Shown: positions 6,050 to 13,122 of the stretch, in pieces
Numbering within the stretch: position 1 is the stretch's first letter
How the letters are laid out: the number at the start of each line of letters is the position of its first letter
Notes under the pieces: model-generated
Databases searched by the model: none
Told to the model about the DNA's origin: nothing
Seen by the model: only the letters and a program-made list of their open reading frames with translations
Program-made: the position numbers and the translations under genes
Source of the DNA: an uncultured Collinsella sp.
GTDB lineage: Bacteria; Actinomycetota; Coriobacteriia; Coriobacteriales; Coriobacteriaceae
NCBI GenBank assembly: GCA_900554495.1
Contig: USHR01000021.1
Location: 1 to 16,055 of the forward strand
DNA: 16,055 nucleotides
Reading direction: 5' to 3'

Positions 6050-6988
6050 TCAGTCGTCTCGGCCGTTCTGGTTCTCCAGCGCCCTGCGCTCAAGCTCCCA
6101 GAACGCCCGCATCGCCGTCGCTATCCCGCGCAGCGTGAAGCGGACGGCGATGCCAGTCGAGCGGTCGACGGCAAAGCCGAGCCTTCCGCCGTTGACCTTC
6201 CTCATGCCCCCGAGAGACTTCGAGGGGAAGCGGTACTGGAGGCTCCCGCCCTTCGACCTGGCGAGCTCGATGCCGTCCCGCTTGAGCCGCCGCTCAAGCT
6301 CGCCCATCCGGTCGGGGCAGTCGCGCATGCGCCCGACCTCCTCGATTCGGCGGGCGACCGCGACGCGGATGCGGGCGTTCTCCGAGCGCGCGGCCTGCCC
6401 CTTTCGGGCCATGTCGCGCTCTTCCGTGCCGGGTTGCCTCGCGTGGACGCGCGAGTTGGCCTTGCCGCGCTCAAACTGCCTGAGGCCGTACCTTTCGTCC
6501 AGGGTACGGACGGTCTTCACGCGTGATGCCACCGCCTTTCGGGCGGGGCCCTCGTCGAGCCTTCGGCCGGTTTCCAGATCACTGCGGTTGATGCCGAGGT
6601 GCACGGCGTAGCGGTCGGTGGCGTCCGCGCGGCAGCGCTCGCGGTGCAGCACCATCACGACTTCCTGGTTGGGGTAGCGCTCGGCCACGTACTCCCTCGC
6701 ATAGCGCATGCACAGCTCCGGCGTCATCTTCCCGCCGTTGAGGTCGCACTCGTCTGGGAGGAACCCGAGTATCTGGTGCTGCATGTAGGTACACTTGGCA
6801 CCGGCCTTGCCGGGCCTGTCGTGACCCATGGCCGCCCTCGTGTCTGCCATCTCCTGAAACCAGCGGTCATCGTCGATGATGTTCTGCGTGCCGTGGGCGA
6901 GTGCCTTGTCGCGGTCCCAGGAGAGGTAATCCCTGAGTCTCGCGAGGTGCTTCTCGCTGCAGACGCTCGTCTGCTTTATCGCCGTCAT
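6050..6988 (-). CDS. MOBP-type relaxase (MobA/VirD2-like)
   Basis: 312 aa. It nicks oriT and leads the single strand into the recipient. Motif I is RDYLSWDRDKALAHGTQN with the likely catalytic tyrosine Y21. A histidine set follows at H71 (YMQHQILGF), H115 and H130 (VLHRERCRADATDRYAVHLGIN), in place of the usual H-x-D/E-x(n)-H motif III. Residues 80-110 (DECDLNGGKMTPE.. YPNQEVVMV) fit the relaxase fold. The C-terminal half is basic and helical, with no helicase or primase domain. The start is ATG 6988, 5 nt after GGAGG (6994-6998), a site that abuts the stop codon of the coupling protein gene. It is the last gene of the operon and reads toward the candidate oriT and the terminator at 6011-6043. 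Confidence 0.85.
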   Translation of the reverse strand: MTAIKQTSVCSEKHLARLRDYLSWDRDKALAHGTQNIIDDDRWFQEMADTRAAMGHDRPGKAGAKCTYMQHQILGFLPDECDLNGGKMTPELCMRYAREYVAERYPNQEVVMVLHRERCRADATDRYAVHLGINRSDLETGRRLDEGPARKAVASRVKTVRTLDERYGLRQFERGKANSRVHARQPGTEERDMARKGQAARSENARIRVAVARRIEEVGRMRDCPDRMGELERRLKRDGIELARSKGGSLQYRFPSKSLGGMRKVNGGRLGFAVDRSTGIAVRFTLRGIATAMRAFWELERRALENQNGRDD

Positions 6989-6998
6989 GGTCGCCTCC

Positions 6999-8915
6999 CT
7001 AGTCGAGCGAGAGCCCGCTGAATTTGCCGCCCGGCTTGCTCCCGTTCTTCTTTTCCGGCTCGGGCCACTTTGGGCACCAGGTCGAGGCCTCCTCGCGCAT
7101 CTTCCCAGCAGCTGACTCGTCGAGGCGGCGCTGGTAGGCGCGACGGTTCTCCGCCTCGTGCTCGGGGGTTCCGAGGTCGAAGTGCTCCCTTGTGGGCGTG
7201 TTGGTGCAGTCGGTGACGGGGGAGCGGAAGACGCCGGCTCGACATGCGGGCATACCGTTGTCCGCGTGCTTCACGACGATGATCCCGTCCCGGTCCGGGG
7301 CCATGTCGCGCCACTCCCAGGGGTGTATCACGTCGTCGGCACTCTCGCTGTAGGACGTCGAGGAGGACGTGCCTGACGCGGCCCTGCCGTTGCTCGTGCC
7401 CTGCGTGTGGCGCGTGGTCTTGCCGATGAGCTCGGTGAAGTACCGGCGGTCCTCCTCCTCGGCGAGCTTCATCGCGACCTTGATGCCGCAGTTCGCGAGG
7501 ATCTTCCTGCGGCCGTCTTTCTCGCCGTACTTGTTGAGCTGGGATACGTCCTGCGTCGCGCCGACCCAGAAAACGCCGTAGCTGCGTCCTAGGCTGAGGA
7601 GCGCGGGCAGGCACTCGACGCGGGGGAGGTTGCCCCACTCGTCGCCGAGTATCTGCACGGGGCGGGGGAGTTTTCCGCCGTTCACGTCCGCGACCGCCTG
7701 GACCGAAGCCCAGAGCTGCGAGAGGAATATCGCCGCTATGCAGTTGTAGGGGGAGCCCTCGTCGAGCACGTGGAGGAAGACGGCACTCTTCTCCGTGAGC
7801 ACCGTTCGCGGGTCGATGTCGGAGCCAGAGGTCATCCATGCGACCGGCGCGGACGAGAACGGGCGGAGTGCCACCTTGAGCGTCGAGAGGATGCTCCTGA
7901 GCTCGTTGCCGCCCGAGGAGACGAACTGCGACGCCCTGCCCTTGGCGGGGTGACCACTCGGCAGGGAGCGGAAGATGGCCTTCAGAGGCTCGGCCGGGTC
8001 GTCGCCCTCGGCCTCGGTGCCACGGTCCAAGACCTCGCAGACGGTCGCGAGGTGCCTCGATCCCTCGGGACACTCGTCAGACATGGAGACCAGCAGGACC
8101 AGGGCCGAGAGCAGGCCCCTGGCCGATGCCGTCCAGTGCGAACCCTTGCCCTTCTCGTCATCCTGCACCACGAGCTCCGCGATGGCGTCCGCCGCCTGCT
8201 CGGCCTCCTGGTCGCGCCCCTCGGCATGGAGGTCGAGAACCTGCTTGAGCGGGTTGAACCTCTGGCCGCGATAGGGGTGCTGCGTATCGAGCAGGAGGAC
8301 GCGGTAGCCACGACGGGCAAGCTCATCGCCCGTGAGCTCTATGAGCTCGTTCTTCACGTCTGAGACGACGAGGGTCGCGGGCTCGGAGCCGTTGGAGGCG
8401 TCGCCGTAGCTGAGCAGGTCGATTGAGGGGAGGTAGAGGAAGCGTGATTTACCTGACCCAGTGGCCCCTGATACGAAAATCATCTTCTTCGGCTCGTAGA
8501 AATAGCAGGGCTTACCGCGATATTTGGTGAAACCGTAGACGAACCCGCGCGACGAGGGGTTCGTCGAGCCGCCCCATGTCATGGACCCCTTCACGACCTC
8601 ACGACCCGTCTTGACGTGGGCGTCGCCGAGCACGCCGCCGTCCTCGGCTCGTGATTTGAGGGCGCTTGAGTAGGCGATGAGGGCGCAGGTGCAGAGTGCA
8701 AGGAGGAAGACGAACAAGGCCCCGAGGGGATGGGTGACGAACCCGTCCGAGAGCCACCAGCCGAGGACGGTCTCCGCGTCGAACGTTGTGGGAATTGCCG
8801 ATGCGTCGAGTCCGTACCCGGCGACGAGCATGTCGATGGGGGCGGCGAGTACGGGGCATGCGAGGATCGCTAGGAAAAGGGATGATAGGAGCGCTGTGAG
8901 CATCTTGGTTTTCAT
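6999..8915 (-). CDS. VirD4/TraG-type coupling ATPase
   Basis: 638 aa. It brings the relaxase-DNA complex to a conjugation channel at the inner membrane. Two N-terminal hydrophobic segments (about 7-25, resembling a signal anchor, and 66-84) precede the cytoplasmic ATPase. Walker A is G150-ATGSGKS157; Walker B is QILGDEWG with D425-E426; GATQDVSQLNKYGEK (about 452-466) and the ILANCGIKVAMK stretch are typical of the family. The C-terminal 60 residues are charged and probably bind cargo. The ATG at 8915 overlaps the mobC stop (ATGA). No other T4SS gene is present in the element, so it probably docks onto a helper's channel. Confidence 0.9.
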   Translation of the reverse strand: MKTKMLTALLSSLFLAILACPVLAAPIDMLVAGYGLDASAIPTTFDAETVLGWWLSDGFVTHPLGALFVFLLALCTCALIAYSSALKSRAEDGGVLGDAHVKTGREVVKGSMTWGGSTNPSSRGFVYGFTKYRGKPCYFYEPKKMIFVSGATGSGKSRFLYLPSIDLLSYGDASNGSEPATLVVSDVKNELIELTGDELARRGYRVLLLDTQHPYRGQRFNPLKQVLDLHAEGRDQEAEQAADAIAELVVQDDEKGKGSHWTASARGLLSALVLLVSMSDECPEGSRHLATVCEVLDRGTEAEGDDPAEPLKAIFRSLPSGHPAKGRASQFVSSGGNELRSILSTLKVALRPFSSAPVAWMTSGSDIDPRTVLTEKSAVFLHVLDEGSPYNCIAAIFLSQLWASVQAVADVNGGKLPRPVQILGDEWGNLPRVECLPALLSLGRSYGVFWVGATQDVSQLNKYGEKDGRRKILANCGIKVAMKLAEEEDRRYFTELIGKTTRHTQGTSNGRAASGTSSSTSYSESADDVIHPWEWRDMAPDRDGIIVVKHADNGMPACRAGVFRSPVTDCTNTPTREHFDLGTPEHEAENRRAYQRRLDESAAGKMREEASTWCPKWPEPEKKNGSKPGGKFSGLSLD

Positions 8916-9262
8916 GATAGTTCTCGATTCTTGGAGATGAGGTTTGAAAGCTGCGAGGCCGTGCTCGACACCAGTCGGACGGCCTCCGTGAGCTGTCGGG
9001 CCGTCTGCGCATCCACGCCATAGGCGTTTGCGGCATGGACGGCCTGGTTGAGGTTTCCGCCCTGCTTCTTCATCTGGTGGAGGATTTGCCGCAAGGTCGC
9101 CTCGTCGGCGACCTTGACGGGCTTCTGCCCGATGCGGAGGGCAGCTTCGCGCATGAACGTCGATGGGGCCATGTCAAAAGAGGAGGAGCGCGCCATGATG
9201 ACGGCACGCTCCTCCTCGGTCATGCGGACGTTGATATGCGCGGTCTTGCTGTTGCCGCGCAT
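8912..9262 (-). CDS. mobC: MobC-like relaxosome accessory protein
   Basis: 116 aa. The N-terminal ribbon-helix-helix-like segment (AHINVRMTEEERAVIMARSS, then MAPSTFMREAAL) is followed by the conserved GGNLNQAVHAANAYG box (about 68-82) and a helical C-terminus. These small proteins bind near nic and help the relaxase open the DNA. The start is ATG 9262 with AGGAGG 8 nt upstream. It lies 3 nt after the ATPase stop, and its own stop overlaps the coupling protein start as ATGA, so translation is coupled. Confidence 0.87.
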   Translation of the reverse strand: MRGNSKTAHINVRMTEEERAVIMARSSSFDMAPSTFMREAALRIGQKPVKVADEATLRQILHQMKKQGGNLNQAVHAANAYGVDAQTARQLTEAVRLVSSTASQLSNLISKNRELS

Positions 9263-9265
9263 GGC

Positions 9266-10150
9266 CTAGCCCTCCTGGTCATAGAAGGTGGCATGGGGCG
9301 CGTCGAAGGTGAGCTTGGCGCTCCCAAGCGTGCCATAACGTGCCTTAAGGACGCGAACGAGCAGGGGACGAACATCTAGCTCTGAGTTGTACCTCCGCTC
9401 CTTCTTGTCCCTGCCGTCGACCTGCAGGAAGAGAGCGTTGTCGGAGCCGTAGTCGATACCCTGCGAGCCAGCGAAGACGTTGAGCTCGGTGTTCGCATCG
9501 TTGTACTTATCGCGCGCGACGCTGCTTATCAGGAAAACGGGGACGTCATACGTCCGGGCGATGTTGCCCAGGGCTTGGACGCAAGCGGTGATGACAACGC
9601 GTTCTTCCGCGCGAACATTGAAATTGGTTGCTGCAATGAGTTGAAGGTAATCCACAAAAACGGCAGGGCGCTGCCCACGTTCGTGAATGCAATCACCGAT
9701 GCAACGCCCGAGATCTTCCATGGACGTTTGGCTGTCCATGATGCACGAGTTAGGTGCTACGGTCTCGGCGTAGATGGCGCAGGCGTGCTCAAATGCCTCC
9801 CTCTTCTCGGGGATGGTCCCGGTCGCCTCGGAAAGGCTGAAGTCTCCGTTGCCGAGGCGCGTGATGCCCTTCTGGGCGATGCGATACGCGGGGAGTTCCG
9901 CGGAATAGAAGACGGTGGGTACGCCTTGGGATGCGAGGTCGTCGGAGATGGTCTTGAGGAGCGTCGTCTTGCCGGCAGCGGGTGCCGCTCCGACTATGGT
10001 CAGGATTCCGGGTACGACGCCTCCGATGAGCTTGTCGAGAGAGGGGAGGCTGCGTATATGAGCCATGGGCTTACGCCCGTTCATTTCCTCGATATAGGTC
10101 TTGAGCTGATCGGCTTCGACGTTGAATGAGCTATTGGCTACAGGCTGCAC
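9266..10150 (-). CDS. DnaB-like RecA-fold ATPase/helicase
   Basis: 294 aa. Walker A is G54-AAPAAGKTT63; Walker B is AVFVDYLQLI with D167; it also has VFYSAELPA (about 80-88) and VFLISSVARDKYND, typical of the DnaB C-terminal helicase domain. The DnaB N-terminal primase-interaction domain is missing; only about 30 residues precede the ATPase core. It may unwind the excised circle for replication or transfer, or load another helicase. The start is GTG 10150, chosen because GGAGGT lies 9 nt upstream. It overlaps the end of the excisionase-like gene by 13 nt and ends 3 nt before mobC. A RadA/KaiC-like ATPase is the alternative reading. Confidence 0.8.
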   Translation of the reverse strand: MQPVANSSFNVEADQLKTYIEEMNGRKPMAHIRSLPSLDKLIGGVVPGILTIVGAAPAAGKTTLLKTISDDLASQGVPTVFYSAELPAYRIAQKGITRLGNGDFSLSEATGTIPEKREAFEHACAIYAETVAPNSCIMDSQTSMEDLGRCIGDCIHERGQRPAVFVDYLQLIAATNFNVRAEERVVITACVQALGNIARTYDVPVFLISSVARDKYNDANTELNVFAGSQGIDYGSDNALFLQVDGRDKKERRYNSELDVRPLLVRVLKARYGTLGSAKLTFDAPHATFYDQEG

Positions 10151-10383
10151 GGATCCGACACCTCCAACTCGTGAAGGTACTCAAAAAAGCTGGACTCGAT
10201 GACGAAGAGGCGGCTATGAAGCTTGAGGCAGCGACCGCTCTCTTTCATGAGCGATGCGGCGGCAACCTCCCCAAGCCCGGTCAGCTCACGAATCTCGGTG
10301 ACGCCGAGCAGACGCTCACGTCCCAGAACGACGCGAGGAGGAGCGGGTACGATACCCGCTTTGGGAACAGCGGAATCTACCAT
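10138..10383 (-). CDS. Excisionase-like winged-helix/HTH protein
   Basis: 81 aa. The core RLLGVTEIRELTGLGEVA, a short turn, then LKLHSRLFVIESSFFEYL match the MerR/Xis-type HTH_17 layout (helix-turn-helix followed by a two-strand wing and a helix). Such proteins bend att DNA to favour excision and often regulate transcription. The frame is open for 51 more codons upstream, but ATG 10383 is chosen because AAAGGAGA (GGAGA at 10391-10395) lies 7 nt before it. As the first gene of the mobilization operon it would tie excision to relaxase production. Confidence 0.68.
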   Translation of the reverse strand: MVDSAVPKAGIVPAPPRVVLGRERLLGVTEIRELTGLGEVAAASLMKESGRCLKLHSRLFVIESSFFEYLHELEVSDPCSL

Positions 10384-10408
10384 GGTAGAATCTCCTTTGG
10401 TCTGCTCA

Positions 10409-10446
10409 CTCCTCCCCACCTCAGTTTGGCGACTAGAGGGGAGGGG
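10409..10446 (-). promoter_or_regulatory. Leader hairpin upstream of the mobilization operon
   Basis: CTCCTCCCC (10409-10417) can pair with GGGGAGGGG (10438-10446) across a 20-nt loop. It lies 26 bp before the excisionase start. It may be a 5'-leader structure or, read on the plus strand with the later CTTTTTG (10454-10460), a weak terminator. I found no convincing promoter for the operon in 10384-10520. Confidence 0.25.
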
Positions 10447-10563
10447 TGGGCGGCTTTTTGTTTCTATGGCCTTCTTTGGGCACCTCCATTCCGGCATTCG
10501 CTTATCTGTGCAATTCGATGATACTGCTTCTGGCAATCGAGGCGCTGAAGATTCAGAAAAAGT

Positions 10564-10613
10564 TCCGAAAAATTTCGGATAAGCGCTTTTACCTCGAAAA
10601 ACAGGGTTATACT
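10564..10613 (+). promoter_or_regulatory. Promoter with palindromic operator-like site for the 248-aa gene
   Basis: TATACT at 10608-10613 is a good -10, 27 bp before the start codon; the -35 is weak (GCTTTT at 10585-10590). Just upstream lies the perfect 16-bp palindrome TCCGAAAAATTTCGGA (10564-10579), well placed for an activator or repressor. Confidence 0.5.
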
Positions 10614-10640
10614 TGCAATGAAAACCGATTGGAGGATGAA

Positions 10641-11387
10641 ATGGAACGCTCCAGGAAACCGAAAAAACGAAAGTTTGGGACGACCGTCCTTGAACGGACC
10701 GATGACAACATCAGCATGTTCAAGGAACAACATCCGCAAGAGTTTAAGACTCCGGGGGAAGTGGTCGACCTTCTCGCGAGTCTCTGTCTCCGCGTCAACA
10801 AGGGTGCGGCTGCAGAGCTGAGTGCTTTTTGTGCGCAACGGGTCAAGTCTATTCAGGATGAGCTTAGTGGATATGGAGATGCTGAGTCCCTGTCGCTCGC
10901 TGCCGACGATTTAAACGACAAGCTCTCTTATTACAAGGCTCTTCGTAACCATATGCTGCGATTTGTTCCGCAAGGCAGCCTTGTTGATAAGGGGCCGTCA
11001 ATGAAACGCGTGGACCTGCGAGGTGGCTCGTATCTCGTTGTCCCCGACGATTGGCCTGTGGTCAATGAGCCAAACGCCTCATCATGCGACTATGCTTTCG
11101 TCCTTGAAGTGCGGAACGCAAGCGATGCAATTCCGCACTATGTTTATCTTTCCTCAAGGGAAGCCTGTCCTACGGATGAGGTGCTTAATGCAATAGCTGA
11201 TAAATGGCCGGGGATTCGTGATGTCCAGAGTTCTCAGGTCGAGCCGATCTATGACAAGGACGGCGCGATTCTGAATACCGACGAATGGACGAAGGCACCT
11301 ATAATCGGCGTCTTCCCCATTCGCGACGCCTCATCGTTTTCCTGGGAGGATAAAGCTCCATATGGAGCGATGGTCTATCGCCATTAG
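10641..11387 (+). CDS. Protein of unknown function with basic N-terminus
   Basis: 248 aa, not recognised. The N-terminus is strongly basic (R3, R5, K6, K8, K9, R10, K11) and could touch DNA or RNA. The middle (about 30-120) looks helical (TPGEVVDLLASLCLRVNKG; LNDKLSYYKALRNHML), and the C-terminal half looks beta-rich (GGSYLVVPDDWPVV; YAFVLEVRNA; PIIGVFPI). There is no signal peptide or membrane segment in this version. ATG 10641 is chosen because GGAGG lies 5 nt upstream (10631-10635) and TATACT is at 10608. An in-frame start at 10446 would add a hydrophobic stretch read through the promoter and is rejected. It stands alone on the plus strand between two minus-strand modules and ends against a shared terminator. 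It could be a regulator or accessory defence gene, but no function is claimed. Confidence 0.75.
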   Translation: MERSRKPKKRKFGTTVLERTDDNISMFKEQHPQEFKTPGEVVDLLASLCLRVNKGAAAELSAFCAQRVKSIQDELSGYGDAESLSLAADDLNDKLSYYKALRNHMLRFVPQGSLVDKGPSMKRVDLRGGSYLVVPDDWPVVNEPNASSCDYAFVLEVRNASDAIPHYVYLSSREACPTDEVLNAIADKWPGIRDVQSSQVEPIYDKDGAILNTDEWTKAPIIGVFPIRDASSFSWEDKAPYGAMVYRH

Positions 11388-11403
11388 TCCATCTATGTCA
11401 AAG

Positions 11404-11440
11404 TAAGGGAAGGGCCGGGTATATCTCGGCCCTTCCCTTA
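11404..11440. terminator. Bidirectional terminator between convergent genes
   Basis: A perfect 14-bp stem TAAGGGAAGGGCCG (11404-11417) / 11427-11440 with a 9-nt loop. It sits after the plus-strand gene, and its right arm ends in the stop codon of the minus-strand integrase (TAA, 11438-11440). T-runs are poor on both sides, so strength is uncertain. Confidence 0.6.
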
Positions 11441-12718
11441 TGAATTGCTCTCTTGGGAAATGAGCTCGCCGAAGGCATCTGCTGCCTTACGATCGTTTGC
11501 CTCGATGGCGTGGGAGTAGATGGAGAGCGTCGTACTTGGAGATGCGTGTCCAAGTCTTGCCTGGACAGTCTTCACGTCTGCGCCTTCTCCGATTAGGAGC
11601 GTCGCTTGCGTGTGCCGCAGGGCGTGGGGGACGAGCCCACTGTATCCCGTACCCCTCACGTGCTCTTTGCCGTTTCGCTGGAATCTTCTGGTGATATTGT
11701 TGTAGCTCCCAAAGCCGTTATCGACGCAGAAGTCGCGGAACCATCGGTCGAAGTTATGGCCGTCTACGTTGACGACTGTGGCGTATATGCCATCCTCGGT
11801 CGTGACGACCTTTATGCCGTTAACGATAGGCGTCTTGTCGTCCTGATCGAGAGTGTATCGGTTGAGCTGCGCCCGCTGTTCCAACTTCCATTTGCTGAGA
11901 TAGCAGGCCAGGGAGTCGTTGATTGCTATGGTGCGTCGGCTCATCTTCGATTTTGGCGGTCGGAGGGTCTTGTCATTGGTGAACTGCTTCGACACGCTCA
12001 ACGTGCGCTGCCCAAGATCGATGTCGCCCCAAGTCAAGCCGAGCATTTCGCCGCGTCGGAGACCACATTGGAGCAAGAGCATGGTGCCCGTTGCCTTGGC
12101 CGACAGTGGTTCATCCATGAGGCAAGACAGAAATCGTGAAGCCTCGTCTGCCGTAAGCGGAGTTCTTTCCCTGTAAGTTGGTTTGGGAAGCTTGATTGGC
12201 GTGCATGGGTTACGAAGGATGAGCTCGTTGTCTACGGCGTCTTGGAGAATCTGTCGCAGTTTGACATGTGTCCCGTGTAGCTCGGCTTCGGACATTCCCT
12301 TTTTGCGGGCGTTTGCGTAGATGTGCCGTATATCGTCAGGGTGGAGGTCAGTAAGTCGAATATGGCCGAACATCTCTTGAATGTGGCTAATATAGTTGCC
12401 CTCACGGGCATAGGCGAGCGGTGATTTGAGGCTCTCTTTCCTTAGTTTGTGGAAGTTCCTGGCGTACTCTGCGACGGTGAGGTTTCTGCTGTCACGGACG
12501 ATACCGGAGTTCAACTCCTCCTTGTATTCTTCCAGGGCTTTGCGGATCATTGCCTGTTGTGTGCGTCTACTCACACCTTCGCAGTGCAGCGTTCTCTTGG
12601 ATGAGTAGGCGTATTTGCCGGTCTTGGGGTCCTTGCCGAGGTTGAAGCGGTATTGGAACACCCCTTCTTTAACTTGATATACGCTGCCGTTTCCGACGAC
12701 TCGTGGTTTGGTGCTCAT
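11438..12718 (-). CDS. int: Tyrosine recombinase (integrase)
   Basis: 426 aa, a normal length for an element integrase. The N-terminal arm-binding-like part (1-75; GSVYQVKEGVFQYRFNLGKD) is followed by a SAM-like core-binding domain (about 80-170) and the catalytic domain. Catalytic residues visible are R221 (CGLRRGE), a lysine in the PKSKMSRR hairpin (K256 or K258), H365-ALR368, H391 in LGHAS and the nucleophile Y401 (LSIYSH). It catalyses recombination between the tRNA-Arg attB and the element attP. ATG 12718 has AAGGAA 7 nt upstream. It reads away from attR, with its leader holding a 23-bp palindrome and the right arm sites, so it may be shut off or altered when the element circularises. 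Confidence 0.95.
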   Translation of the reverse strand: MSTKPRVVGNGSVYQVKEGVFQYRFNLGKDPKTGKYAYSSKRTLHCEGVSRRTQQAMIRKALEEYKEELNSGIVRDSRNLTVAEYARNFHKLRKESLKSPLAYAREGNYISHIQEMFGHIRLTDLHPDDIRHIYANARKKGMSEAELHGTHVKLRQILQDAVDNELILRNPCTPIKLPKPTYRERTPLTADEASRFLSCLMDEPLSAKATGTMLLLQCGLRRGEMLGLTWGDIDLGQRTLSVSKQFTNDKTLRPPKSKMSRRTIAINDSLACYLSKWKLEQRAQLNRYTLDQDDKTPIVNGIKVVTTEDGIYATVVNVDGHNFDRWFRDFCVDNGFGSYNNITRRFQRNGKEHVRGTGYSGLVPHALRHTQATLLIGEGADVKTVQARLGHASPSTTLSIYSHAIEANDRKAADAFGELISQESNS

Positions 12719-12730
12719 GGTGGGATTCCT

Positions 12731-12782
12731 TGGGATTAGGCTAGGGGCAAGCCCTTAAAGGCTTGCCCCTAGCCTAATCCCA
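12731..12782. repeat. Perfect 23-bp inverted repeat in the integrase leader
   Basis: The arms 12731-12753 and 12760-12782 are exact reverse complements separated by CTTAAA. The arms start TGGGATTAGG and include CTAGGGGCAAGCC. The base of the hairpin touches the integrase ribosome-binding sequence AAGGAA (12726-12731 on the minus strand). There is no T-run after it in the direction of int, so it may be a translation or transcription control structure or a cruciform rather than a plain terminator. Confidence 0.8.
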
Positions 12783-12786
12783 AAAA

Positions 12787-12833
12787 TCTACCCAAGCAAG
12801 AGTGTCTGGGTAGAATTAGGGTAGAAAGTTTTT
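12787..12833. repeat. Right arm-type sites: two direct and one inverted GGGTAGA motif
   Basis: TGGGTAGAA at 12807-12815 and AGGGTAGAA at 12818-12826 are followed by AGTTTTT, matching the left-end pair in spacing and flank. TCTACCCA at 12787-12794 is an inverted copy. They lie about 100 bp inside attR, between the integrase leader hairpin and its likely promoter. Confidence 0.6.
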
Positions 12834-12890
12834 GAAGCCTATATCTCGCGATTCTTGAAACATGCCGTTTTACATGCGGTTATATGAAGT

Positions 12891-12918
12891 TGTATAAAAT
12901 TATAAAACACCAGCTCAA
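12891..12918 (-). promoter_or_regulatory. Possible integrase promoter
   Basis: On the minus strand, TTGAGC (12918-12913), a 16-bp spacer and TATACA (12896-12891) lie about 15 bp inside attR in an AT-rich stretch. The transcript would cross the arm sites and the 23-bp hairpin before reaching int. Confidence 0.4.
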
Positions 12919-12933
12919 ATAGAAATACAAGAC

Positions 12934-12982
12934 CTCCTAAAGCGGGTGTCGACGGTTCGAATCCGCCCGGGGGCACCAGAAG
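12934..12982 (+). repeat. attR (49-bp direct repeat, copy 2; tRNA-Arg 3' part)
   Basis: Identical to 511-559, covering the anticodon loop, T arm, acceptor 3' strand and CCA of tRNA-Arg(CCT) plus GAAG. No 5' tRNA half precedes it, so it is the displaced host 3' end and does not make a tRNA. The original host terminator follows at once. Confidence 0.93.
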
Positions 12983-12988
12983 ATTATG

Positions 12989-13018
12989 ACGGCGTCGCGA
13001 GAGCGGCGCCGTTTCTGG
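12989..13018 (+). terminator. Displaced host terminator of tRNA-Arg
   Basis: A 10-bp stem ACGGCGTCGC / GCGGCGCCGT (12989-12998 / 13003-13012) with a GAGA loop is followed by TTCTGG. It is 11 bp past CCA of the attR copy, as expected for the pre-integration tRNA terminator. Confidence 0.7.
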
Positions 13019-13033
13019 TTTGTGGGAGCTGCC

Positions 13034-13112
13034 GGCGGATTCGAGCCGTCGACACCCGCGTCACCAATTTCCCCGCGGGGGGAGTTTTCGAATCCGCCCG
13101 GGGGCACCAGAG
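13034..13112. pseudogene. Remnants of tRNA-Arg 3' end beyond attR (one inverted, one direct)
   Basis: 13034-13059 matches the reverse complement of tRNA positions 519-544 at 25 of 26 bases. 13087-13111 matches 533-557 exactly (25 bases, T loop to past CCA). Neither has a pairing T stem or a 5' half, so neither can be a tRNA. The direct copy is followed by its own hairpin terminator at 13123. They look like scars of earlier integration or duplication at this tRNA. Confidence 0.7.
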
Positions 13113-13122
13113 GAATATCGAG

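Larger units (their letters stand above)
511..12982. mobile_element. 12.4-kb integrative mobilizable element in tRNA-Arg(CCT)
   Basis: Bounded by perfect 49-bp direct repeats (511-559 and 12934-12982). It contains a tyrosine integrase next to the right end, an excisionase-like HTH protein, a DnaB-like ATPase, MobC, a VirD4/TraG-type coupling protein and a MOBP relaxase, plus a restriction-type cargo operon next to the left end. There are no VirB4, VirB6, VirB8 or other channel genes, so it is best called a mobilizable rather than self-conjugative element. The order is attL, cargo, candidate oriT, mobilization operon (minus strand), unknown gene, integrase (minus strand), attR. Confidence 0.9.

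Noticed and set aside
5524..6611. Long plus-strand frames in the GC-rich region and across the relaxase gene
   Set aside because: They overlap each other and run antisense to the relaxase, with Arg/Pro/Ala-rich composition and no domain.
10384..10536. Longer form of the excisionase-like protein (132 aa)
   Set aside because: The extra residues show no conserved character, and a good ribosome site precedes ATG 10383.
10446..10640. Upstream in-frame start that would add 65 residues to the 248-aa protein
   Set aside because: It would read through the TATACT promoter and the palindrome, and the ribosome site at 10631-10635 fits ATG 10641.
13013..13112. A second functional tRNA ending at the CCA near 13107
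   Set aside because: The T stem cannot pair (GAGTT against CCGCC) and no acceptor 5' strand or anticodon arm can be drawn.
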